DNA of 16,023 bases from an uncultured Eubacteriaceae bacterium. Its GTDB lineage: Bacteria > Bacillota > Clostridia > Eubacteriales > Eubacteriaceae. The translations under genes and the position numbers were made by a program. Shown piece by piece: positions 6,020-12,920 of the stretch (its first letter is position 1; every line of letters starts with the position of its first letter). The notes below the pieces were generated by a model, which worked only from the letters and a program-made list of their open reading frames with translations, searched no databases and was not told where the DNA came from. Location: positions 1 through 16,023 of the forward strand of contig CANQOZ010000021.1 in NCBI GenBank assembly GCA_947625585.1, given 5' to 3'.

Positions 6020-7426
6020 ATGAATATTAATGATATTGTAGCTGCTTTAAATGATTTTGTTTGGGGTCCAATCATGTTAACCCTATTGATTGGAACAGGC
6101 GTTTTTTTAACGATCCGTTTAAAATTTTTACCTTGGCGAAATTTACCATATGCTTTAAAACAGGTTTTTTCTGGTTCAAAAGAATTTCAAAAGGATCAAG
6201 GAGATATTACACCATTTCAATCTCTTATGACTGCCTTAGCAGCGACTATTGGAACAGGGAATATTGTTGGAGTTGCAACAGCAATGGTTTTAGGTGGACC
6301 TGGAGCTCTAGTTTGGATGATAATTTCAGCTTTGTTCGGCCTATCAACTAAGTTTGCTGAATCTACTTTAGCTGTCAAGTACCGTATAATTAATCATGAA
6401 AACCAAATGGCTGGTGGACCAATGTATACTTTAGAAAGAGGTTTTAAAAATAAAGCCATTGGTAAAACTTTAGCTGTTCTATTTGCTATTTTTACTATTG
6501 GAGCCTCTTTTGGGATTGGAAATATGACTCAAGCTAACTCCATTACAACCGCCGTAAGTAATACTTTTAATATTCCAAATTGGATTATTGGTTTAGTGTT
6601 AGTATTTTTTGTTGGCTTAGTTTTAATAGGTGGTATTAAGTCTATCGGAAAAGTTTGTGAGTTAATTGTTCCTGCCATGGCTGGTTTCTATTTTATCTGT
6701 GGATTGATTGTTATCTTTTTTAATTATAAGAATCTTATTCCGGGTATTGGTGATATTTTAAGAATGGGATTTAGCTTTAGTGCTGTTGCTGGTGGTGTCG
6801 GCGGAACTCTTGTCAAAAGCTTATTTGATGCAATGAGATGGGGAGTAGCAAGAGGAGTTTTTTCTAATGAATCAGGACTAGGTTCAGCTCCTATAGTAGC
6901 TGCTGCTGCTAAAACCGATTATCCTGCTCAACAAGGTTATATTAATATGACAGGAACATTCTTTGATACTATTGTTATTTGCACTTTAACGGGATTAATT
7001 ATAGCTTCATCCGGACAATTAGGAACTTTATCTGGAACAGGTGACATTATAACGGGAGTTGAACTTACAATTGCTTCCTTCAGTATTGTATTTGGTCCTT
7101 ATGGGGGAATTATTATCTCAATTGGTTTAACTTTATTTGCATTCTCAACGATCTTAGGATGGGAATATTACGGGGAAACTGCTTTAGGTTATCTCATTGA
7201 CACAAAAACAACGAATTATATTTATCGAGTTATCTTTACAATAACTGTTTTTATTGGAGCAACTACTTCATTAGACTTAGTCTGGAATCTTTCAGATACG
7301 ATGAATGGTTTAATGGCTATTCCTAATTTAATATCACTTCTTGTATTAAACAAGGTAGTTATGGAAGAATGCTTTAGTTATCAGAATAATGTTATAAATA
7401 ATACAAAAAGTAAGGAGCTGACTTAA
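6020..7426 (+). CDS. Sodium:alanine/glycine symporter, AGCS family
   Basis: A 468-residue membrane transporter that imports alanine or glycine with Na+ (possibly H+). The AGCS signatures are present: the N-terminal LIGTGVFLTIRL, PFQSLMTALAATIGTGNIVGVATA (65-88), the GGPGALVW loop, KFAESTLAVKYR (111-122), and GVFSNESGLGSAPIVAAAA (279-297). About ten hydrophobic spans are visible and the length is normal for the family. The ATG at 6020 is the first possible start after an in-frame TAG at 6005-6007 and gives the expected N-terminus, although it lacks a nearby ribosome binding site. A 258-base leader precedes it, which hints at its own regulation. The last codons overlap the convergent AI-2E permease gene by 4 bases and form half of a shared terminator. 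Confidence 0.95.
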   Translation: MNINDIVAALNDFVWGPIMLTLLIGTGVFLTIRLKFLPWRNLPYALKQVFSGSKEFQKDQGDITPFQSLMTALAATIGTGNIVGVATAMVLGGPGALVWMIISALFGLSTKFAESTLAVKYRIINHENQMAGGPMYTLERGFKNKAIGKTLAVLFAIFTIGASFGIGNMTQANSITTAVSNTFNIPNWIIGLVLVFFVGLVLIGGIKSIGKVCELIVPAMAGFYFICGLIVIFFNYKNLIPGIGDILRMGFSFSAVAGGVGGTLVKSLFDAMRWGVARGVFSNESGLGSAPIVAAAAKTDYPAQQGYINMTGTFFDTIVICTLTGLIIASSGQLGTLSGTGDIITGVELTIASFSIVFGPYGGIIISIGLTLFAFSTILGWEYYGETALGYLIDTKTTNYIYRVIFTITVFIGATTSLDLVWNLSDTMNGLMAIPNLISLLVLNKVVMEECFSYQNNVINNTKSKELT

Positions 7427-7443
7427 TGGTCAACTCCTTTTTT
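7412..7443. terminator. Bidirectional terminator inside two overlapping convergent gene ends
   Basis: AAGGAG-c-TGAC (7412-7422) pairs with GTCA-a-CTCCTT (7429-7439) around a 6-base loop. TTTTT follows on the plus strand, and ACTTTTTG follows the complementary stem on the minus strand. The loop contains both stop codons: TAA at 7424-7426 on plus and TAA at 7425-7423 on minus. It ends both the symporter and permease transcripts. Confidence 0.85.
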
Positions 7444-8727
7444 AGAATTTTCAGTACCTTCAATAGCTTCAATATCTTGGTTTTCTTCAACAGTTTGTTT
7501 TTTAAGTTCAAATTCTTCAATTTCATTTGGATCTTTATAGTTATAAGCTTCTATTGGAAGTCCTTTACTTTTTAGTCTACTATTTACTATTTCACGAGCA
7601 ATATTATAAACAACTGCAAATAATGGGACAGCTATAACCATTCCGACCACTCCCCAAAGTCCACCACATAGTAAGATTGAAAATAATACCCAAAATGATG
7701 ACACTCCTGTTGAGTTTCCGAGAATTTTTGGTCCAAGTATGTTCCCATCAAATTGTTGAAGTACCAAAATGAAAATTAAGAAATATAAACATTTGATTGG
7801 ACTCTCCAACAAAATAATAATGGCACAAGGAATTGCTCCAAGGAATGGACCAAAAAACGGAATTATATTTGTAACTCCAATAATAACTGAGATTAAAATT
7901 GGATATGGCATTCTTAAAAGAAGAACCCCTACAAAACAAATTATTCCAATAATTAAAGAATCGATTAACTTACCAACTAAAAAACCTAAAAATATTTGAT
8001 TAGCTTCTCTAACTTTATCAATAACAATAATCGTTATATTTTCAGGTAACCAAGCAAATAGTATTTTTTTAAATTGCAGAGCAAAAGTTTCCTTTTTATC
8101 GAGACAATAAGCTGTAACAATTAATCCAATTAAGAAATTAATGACTGACCGTGCAAGACTAAATATATAAATAGATAAATTATTTACAATAGTTGAAAAA
8201 TTTGGAAGTAAATTATTTGAAAGGTAATTTATTCCCATATTAATGTAGTCATTTAAGTTTTGCTGATAATTCTTAGGCATTCTAAAATTAATAAATTCAA
8301 CTAACTGTGAAGCATAATCCCGAATAACATCAGTATTACTTTCAAAATTATTTATGAAATTTGTAATACTATCTACTAATTGTGGAATTATTAGCAAAAT
8401 AAACAATAGAATTATTAATATTAGAATAATTAGAGTAATTGTAACTGCTAATATATGAGAAATCTTAACTGCCTTCTCTTTACTTAGTCGATTTTTAAAA
8501 AAATCATTTAACTTGGTATTTATGTAATTAAAAATAGGAGTCATCAAATAAGCAAAGATAACTCCAAATATGATAGGTTGTAGAATTGAAATAACTTGAT
8601 TAAAAAAGTCAATAAAGAATTTATAATTAATCAAGCAAAAATAAAAAACCAAGCTGGAAAAAATTATAATCAAAGAAATTTTGATTATATTATGATATTT
8701 TTTCCAATTAGATTTCTTCATATTCAT
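7423..8727 (-). CDS. AI-2E transporter family permease (PF01594)
   Basis: A 434-residue polytopic membrane protein of the AI-2 exporter/PerM-like family. Hydrophobic spans lie near 13-33, 47-67, 92-115, 183-206, and a C-terminal block from 246 to 377. The conserved signatures are NIIPFFGPFLGAIP (287-300), QQFDGNILGPKILG (324-337) and GGLWGVVGMVIAVPLF (355-370). A large loop at about 115-185 is normal for the family. The last 50 residues are charged and cytoplasmic. Members have been linked to AI-2 export, to Na+/H+ antiport or to no known substrate, so the cargo is unknown here. The ATG at 8727 (or the second ATG at 8721) lies inside the upstream gene, overlapping it by 20 bases, so translation is probably coupled. 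Confidence 0.9.
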   Translation of the reverse strand: MNMKKSNWKKYHNIIKISLIIIFSSLVFYFCLINYKFFIDFFNQVISILQPIIFGVIFAYLMTPIFNYINTKLNDFFKNRLSKEKAVKISHILAVTITLIILILIILLFILLIIPQLVDSITNFINNFESNTDVIRDYASQLVEFINFRMPKNYQQNLNDYINMGINYLSNNLLPNFSTIVNNLSIYIFSLARSVINFLIGLIVTAYCLDKKETFALQFKKILFAWLPENITIIVIDKVREANQIFLGFLVGKLIDSLIIGIICFVGVLLLRMPYPILISVIIGVTNIIPFFGPFLGAIPCAIIILLESPIKCLYFLIFILVLQQFDGNILGPKILGNSTGVSSFWVLFSILLCGGLWGVVGMVIAVPLFAVVYNIAREIVNSRLKSKGLPIEAYNYKDPNEIEEFELKKQTVEENQDIEAIEGTENSKKGVDH

Positions 8728-9349
8728 CGTCGTCGTCTTCTGGTGGTTCCTCGTTTGTTGTTGGTGGTGTAAATGGACTTGATTGTCCCATTCCTCTCAT
8801 TAATTCAGAAATATCCACATTGTTCATGAAATTTTGGAATTCTGGTGATTGGATTATTTCACTTATACGTTCAGGTGACATCATATCTTTGAAAGCATCA
8901 CTTTTTGTAAAGCTTTCAAACATTTCTGGAGTAAATAATCCATTTAAAAAATCAGAGTTAAATAAATTTCCAAAGTTACCAAAACTACCTGAATTTCCAA
9001 ATGGACTTTGGTTAAATCCACCCTGTTGCTGAGAGTTTTGTTCATATTGCTTCTGTTGTCTCTCAGTTTCATTTTCATAAACTTCATCAACTTTAATTGT
9101 TTCTTCTTCAAGAATAGGTTGATTAGTGGTTATAATTTTTAAAGCTGTAACGTAATCGTTTGGACCAGCATTATTTACAAATAAAGATTTCTTAATTGCA
9201 ACTACAGGTTCAATTGATTTTAAGTCAGAATTTTTAATTTCATCCGATAAGTCTTCTAATAATAAATATTCTATAAAATATTCGTTTTCGTCATTAGCTA
9301 CTAAAATATATTCAGTATTTAAATATTTAAGGAGATCTTTAATTTTCAT
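8708..9349 (-). CDS. Unrecognised protein with FG/Q/N-rich middle, STI1-like helices and acidic tail
   Basis: This 213-residue soluble protein matches no family I can name. Residues 1-80 look like a small alpha/beta domain. Residues 98-135 are low complexity, rich in Q, N, G and F, with FG dipeptides (SPFGNSGSFGNFGN). Residues 136-188 form short amphipathic helices with SDAFKDMMSPE and QSPEFQNFMNN, resembling the STI1/DP repeats of eukaryotic co-chaperones such as ubiquilin, Hop and SGTA. The tail (199-213) is mostly D, E and P. The start is supported by GAGG 7 bases before the ATG. It overlaps the permease gene by 20 bases and is divergent from the RHH-clpB pair. A -10-like TATAAT lies upstream near 9379. 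A role as a protein-binding or chaperone-linked factor is inference only. Confidence 0.8.
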   Translation of the reverse strand: MKIKDLLKYLNTEYILVANDENEYFIEYLLLEDLSDEIKNSDLKSIEPVVAIKKSLFVNNAGPNDYVTALKIITTNQPILEEETIKVDEVYENETERQQKQYEQNSQQQGGFNQSPFGNSGSFGNFGNLFNSDFLNGLFTPEMFESFTKSDAFKDMMSPERISEIIQSPEFQNFMNNVDISELMRGMGQSSPFTPPTTNEEPPEDDDDEYEEI

Positions 9350-9406
9350 ATAAATTCCTCATTTAAATTTCTTCTATATTATAAAACAAGAAAACATTTA
9401 TTACAT

Positions 9407-9451
9407 TTTAATAATCATTAAATTCAAGGGTATATAGATTATTAAGTAATA
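9407..9451. promoter_or_regulatory. Inverted repeats between divergent genes, candidate operators
   Basis: Two AT-rich inverted repeats lie in the divergent spacer: TTTAAT-aatc-ATTAAA (9407-9422) and TATTA-ag-TAATA (9440-9451). The second is just before the AAGGAG site of the RHH gene. Ribbon-helix-helix proteins bind short palindromes as dimers of dimers and often control their own operon, so these are plausible autoregulatory sites. The AT content makes chance palindromes likely, hence the low confidence. No CIRCE element is present. Confidence 0.25.
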
Positions 9452-9465
9452 GAAAAGGAGTAATT

Positions 9466-10167
9466 ATGAAGAAAAGTGTCTATAGCTTAATGGTCTTTGA
9501 TGAAATAATTGATCAGATTGATGAATTAGCAGAGGAAAACAATCAAAATAGATCACAGATTATTAATCAAATATTAGCCGATTATCTTGGAATGATTACT
9601 CCTGAACAAAAAGTTCAATCTATCCTTATGTCCCTTAATAATAAGTTTAAGGACAAGTTAAGAATAAAACAATTTAACAAAAATTCAAGTATTCACTTTG
9701 ATAAAAGCATTGATTATAAATACAAACCTAAAATTAAATATTCTTTTGAATTTATTGGTTCAGGGGATAGAAAATATGCTGTATTCAAAATTAGTTCTAG
9801 ATCTAAATCAGTTGAATTAAATCAAAAACTCGAAAACTTTTTCAAAAAAATTACTGAAATAGAACAAAAGAACCATCTTTATCTTGGAATAAAACCGGAC
9901 ATTGAATCAAAACATATGTTTGTTCGGGAATTTAGAATTGAAGGAAGTTTAAATAGGGACCCCGATAAAGTTGCTCGATTTTTATCTAATTATCTTATTA
10001 TGTTTGATAAAGCCATTAATATCTATTTCAGTAATAAAAGTAGTAAAGAAATAGAAGAAAGCTTATCTGAACTTTTTAACCTATTTTTTGAATCTAGACA
10101 ATTACAAATAATCAAAGAGAATCCAATTGAAGTTATTAAAGAAAATCCAATCGAAATAATAAATTAA
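9466..10167 (+). CDS. Ribbon-helix-helix DNA-binding protein with uncharacterised C-terminal region
   Basis: The protein has 233 residues. Residues 3-41 show a ribbon-helix-helix fold of CopG/Arc type: a strand SVYSLMVF, helix DEIIDQIDELAEENN and, after the N-R-S turn, helix SQIINQILADYLG. The C-terminal 180 residues are unlike the short or ACT-like tails of common RHH regulators. They hold alternating strands (KIKYSFEFIG, KYAVFKISS, MFVREFRIEG), then helices, and end with two copies of an 8-residue repeat IKENPIE(V/I). AAGGAG 5 bases before the ATG fixes the start. clpB follows after 14 bases, so both are probably on one transcript. This regulator may sense a ligand and control itself, clpB and the divergent gene; that is inference. 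It contains no protease, toxin or nuclease motif. Confidence 0.82.
   Translation: MKKSVYSLMVFDEIIDQIDELAEENNQNRSQIINQILADYLGMITPEQKVQSILMSLNNKFKDKLRIKQFNKNSSIHFDKSIDYKYKPKIKYSFEFIGSGDRKYAVFKISSRSKSVELNQKLENFFKKITEIEQKNHLYLGIKPDIESKHMFVREFRIEGSLNRDPDKVARFLSNYLIMFDKAINIYFSNKSSKEIEESLSELFNLFFESRQLQIIKENPIEVIKENPIEIIN
10111..10158 (+). repeat. Two tandem 24-base in-frame repeats
   Basis: Copies at 10111-10134 and 10135-10158 differ at 5 of 24 bases, mostly at third codon positions. They encode IKENPIEV and IKENPIEI, with a further partial IN before the stop. The synonymous differences suggest an old duplication kept for its protein product. Confidence 0.85.
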
Positions 10168-10181
10168 AAGAGGTTACTTTT

Positions 10182-12887
10182 ATGGATATGAACAAACTTA
10201 CAGTGAAATCACTGGAAGCATTAAAAGCAGCAGAAAGAATCGCAAGTGATTATGGAAATGTAGAAATAGAACCAGATCACTTAATGCTAGCTTTATTAGA
10301 TCAAAATGGTGGCATAGTCTCTAAAATTTTTAGAAAACTTGGGAAAAATATTGATCAAATTAAAGATCAGTTAAGAGGAGATATTGACAACAAGCCAAGT
10401 ATGTCCGGACCAGGAAGAGAAGTTGGTAAAGTTTATATTGCTAGACAAACAGAAGAAATATTTAATGCCGCTTTCAAGGAAGCTCAAGCTAGGGGAGATC
10501 AATATGTTTCAGTTGAAATGATCCTTTACGGTTTCTTTAGTCTGCCTAAATCAAATAATGTATTACAAATCTTTAATAGGTTTGGAATTACTAAAGTTGA
10601 CGTTACAAAAGCAATTGACGAAATTAGAGGTGGACAAACTGTAACTTCAGATAATCCTGAAAGTACTTATGAAGCATTACTTCAGTATGGTCATGATTTA
10701 ATCCAAGATGTTCAGGATAATAAACTCGATCCAGTTATTGGAAGAGATGCTGAAATTAGATCAGTTATAAGAATTCTATCTCGAAAAACTAAAAATAATC
10801 CAGTTTTAATTGGAGAACCTGGAGTTGGTAAAACAGCGATTGTTGAAGGATTAGCACAACGTATTGTTGATGGAGATGTTCCTGAAAACTTAAAAGATAA
10901 AAGAATTATTAGTCTTGATATGGGAGCTCTAATAGCTGGAGCTAAATTTAGAGGCGAATTTGAAGAACGTTTAAAAGCTGTTTTAAAAGAAGTTAAAGAT
11001 TCCGATGGAGAAATTATCCTATTTATTGATGAACTTCATACAATAGTTGGAGCAGGTAAAACAGAAGGAGCTATGGATGCAGGTAATTTATTAAAACCAA
11101 TGTTAGCTCGTGGTGAACTTCATTGTATTGGAGCAACAACACTTGATGAATATCGCCAATATATTGAAAAGGATCCTGCTCTTGAAAGACGTTTCCAACC
11201 TGTTCTTACTTATGAACCAACAGTTGAACAAACAATTTCAATCCTACGTGGTTTGAAAGAACGTTTTGAAATATTCCATGGTGTTCATATTAAAGATGAT
11301 GCCTTAGTAAGTGCAGCAGTTTTATCAAATCGATATATAACAGATCGTTTCCTACCAGATAAAGCCATAGATCTAGTAGATGAAGCTTGTGCTTTAATTC
11401 GTACTGAAATTGATTCAATGCCTGAAGAAATGGATTCTCTTAATAGGAAGATAATCCAAATGCAAATTGAAGAAACTGCTTTAAAGAAAGAGGACGATAA
11501 ACTTTCTCAAGAACGTTTAGAACGTTTACAAGAAGATCTAGCCAATCTTCAAGAACAGTTTAATGAAATGAAAGCTCAATGGGAAGTTGAAAAAAGTCAA
11601 ATTGATGAAATTCAACTAACTAAAGAACAAATTGATGCTCAAAAGGCAGAATTAAGACAGGCACAAACAAACGCTGATTTAGAAAAGGCAGCTAAGATTC
11701 AGTATTCTATCCTACCAGATCTTGAAAAGAAGAGAAAAGAACTTGAAGATAAAGCACTTCAAGCTGGTGATCAACCTTCTCTTGTTAGAGAAGAAGTTAC
11801 AGATGATACTATTGCAGATGTTATTTCTCAAAGAACTGGAATTCCTCTGAGTAAATTAGTAACAGGGGAACGTGAAAAGTTATTAAATCTCGAAAGTATT
11901 TTAAAAGAACGTGTTATAGGACAGGATGAAGCAGTTGAAAAGGTAACTGATGCAATTATCAGATCAAGAGCTGGTATTAATGATCCAAATCGTCCTATAG
12001 GTTCCTTCTTATTCTTAGGACCTACTGGTACTGGTAAAACAGAATTGGCTAAAACTGTTGCATCAGACTTATTTGATACAGAAGAAAATATGATCCGTAT
12101 TGATATGTCTGAATATATGGAAAAATTCAGTACTTCTAGATTAATTGGAGCTCCTCCAGGATATGTTGGATACGAAGAAGGTGGTCAATTAACAGAAGCT
12201 GTTAGACGTAAACCATATTGTGTAATTTTATTAGATGAAATTGAAAAAGCTCACCCAGATGTTTTTAATATCTTACTTCAAATTTTAGACGATGGTCGTG
12301 TAACTGACTCTCAAGGTAGAACTGTTGATTTCAAGAATACGATAATTATTATGACTTCAAATATTGGGTCAGAATATTTATTAGATGGCATCGACCAAAA
12401 CGGTCAAATTTTTGAAGAAACAAGAGAAGCAGTTATGGCAACTCTGAGACAAGGATTTAGACCTGAATTCCTTAATAGAATTGATGAAATAGTTCTATAT
12501 AAACCACTAACTAAAGAAGATATTAAACAGATCGTTGATTTATTAATGAAGGAACTTCAGAACAGATTGAATGAAGTTAGAATTGAAGTCAAATTATCTC
12601 CACAAGCTAAAGAAGCGATTGTTGAAAATGGATATGATGCTAATTATGGAGCTAGACCATTACGCCGTTATTTACAACAGAATATTGAAACAATGATTTC
12701 TAAAAGAATTATTGAAGGAAATATAAATGAAGATGAACGCTTCATTATTGATTATAAAGATGGCGAATATACAATGGAACCAGATTATACAGTTGAAGCA
12801 GCTGGTGTAGAAGATAATGACGGAGAAGTTTCTGAATTTGAAGTTTTATCTGATGAAGAAGCGCCAGATCCAAAAACAGGATTTTAA
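10182..12887 (+). CDS. clpB: ATP-dependent disaggregase ClpB
   Basis: A 901-residue ClpB that rescues aggregated proteins with DnaK/DnaJ/GrpE as a hexameric cytosolic AAA+ machine. An N domain (about 1-150) is followed by NBD1 with Walker A GEPGVGKT (211-218), pore loop GAKFRGEFEERLK with F256, Walker B ILFIDELHT, and the ERRF arginine-finger region at 335-338. A coiled-coil middle domain (about 405-530) identifies it as ClpB rather than ClpC or ClpA. NBD2 has Walker A GPTGTGKT (613-620), pore loop GAPPGYVGYEEGG with Y661, Walker B VILLDEIEKA and sensor 2 GARPLRR. A 30-residue acidic tail is an unusual extension. AGAGG 8 bases before the ATG sets the start. It follows an RHH regulator gene by 14 bases. 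No CIRCE (TTAGCACTC...) was seen. Confidence 0.97.
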   Translation: MDMNKLTVKSLEALKAAERIASDYGNVEIEPDHLMLALLDQNGGIVSKIFRKLGKNIDQIKDQLRGDIDNKPSMSGPGREVGKVYIARQTEEIFNAAFKEAQARGDQYVSVEMILYGFFSLPKSNNVLQIFNRFGITKVDVTKAIDEIRGGQTVTSDNPESTYEALLQYGHDLIQDVQDNKLDPVIGRDAEIRSVIRILSRKTKNNPVLIGEPGVGKTAIVEGLAQRIVDGDVPENLKDKRIISLDMGALIAGAKFRGEFEERLKAVLKEVKDSDGEIILFIDELHTIVGAGKTEGAMDAGNLLKPMLARGELHCIGATTLDEYRQYIEKDPALERRFQPVLTYEPTVEQTISILRGLKERFEIFHGVHIKDDALVSAAVLSNRYITDRFLPDKAIDLVDEACALIRTEIDSMPEEMDSLNRKIIQMQIEETALKKEDDKLSQERLERLQEDLANLQEQFNEMKAQWEVEKSQIDEIQLTKEQIDAQKAELRQAQTNADLEKAAKIQYSILPDLEKKRKELEDKALQAGDQPSLVREEVTDDTIADVISQRTGIPLSKLVTGEREKLLNLESILKERVIGQDEAVEKVTDAIIRSRAGINDPNRPIGSFLFLGPTGTGKTELAKTVASDLFDTEENMIRIDMSEYMEKFSTSRLIGAPPGYVGYEEGGQLTEAVRRKPYCVILLDEIEKAHPDVFNILLQILDDGRVTDSQGRTVDFKNTIIIMTSNIGSEYLLDGIDQNGQIFEETREAVMATLRQGFRPEFLNRIDEIVLYKPLTKEDIKQIVDLLMKELQNRLNEVRIEVKLSPQAKEAIVENGYDANYGARPLRRYLQQNIETMISKRIIEGNINEDERFIIDYKDGEYTMEPDYTVEAAGVEDNDGEVSEFEVLSDEEAPDPKTGF

Positions 12888-12896
12888 TAAAAAGAT

Positions 12897-12920
12897 AAGG
12901 GAGCGCTTGCTCCCTTTTAT
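12897..12920. terminator. Bidirectional intrinsic terminator
   Basis: AAGGGAGC (12897-12904) pairs perfectly with GCTCCCTT (12909-12916) around GCTT. TTATTT follows on the plus strand and ATCTTTTTATT on the minus strand. It separates the convergent clpB and GH13 genes. Confidence 0.92.

Noticed and set aside
6061..6351. Plus-strand ORF of 96 codons
   Set aside because: It is an alternative frame inside the AGCS symporter; the translation is low in recognisable structure.
7748..7999. ORFs on both strands within the permease gene
   Set aside because: Both are shadows of the AI-2E family coding frame, which shows the conserved motifs.
8820..9032. Plus-strand ORF of 70 codons
   Set aside because: It is antisense to the STI1-like gene and without a start signal.
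9361..10181. CIRCE or CtsR operator before clpB
   Set aside because: No TTAGCACTC-N9-GAGTGCTAA sequence and no convincing tandem heptad for CtsR was found by eye.
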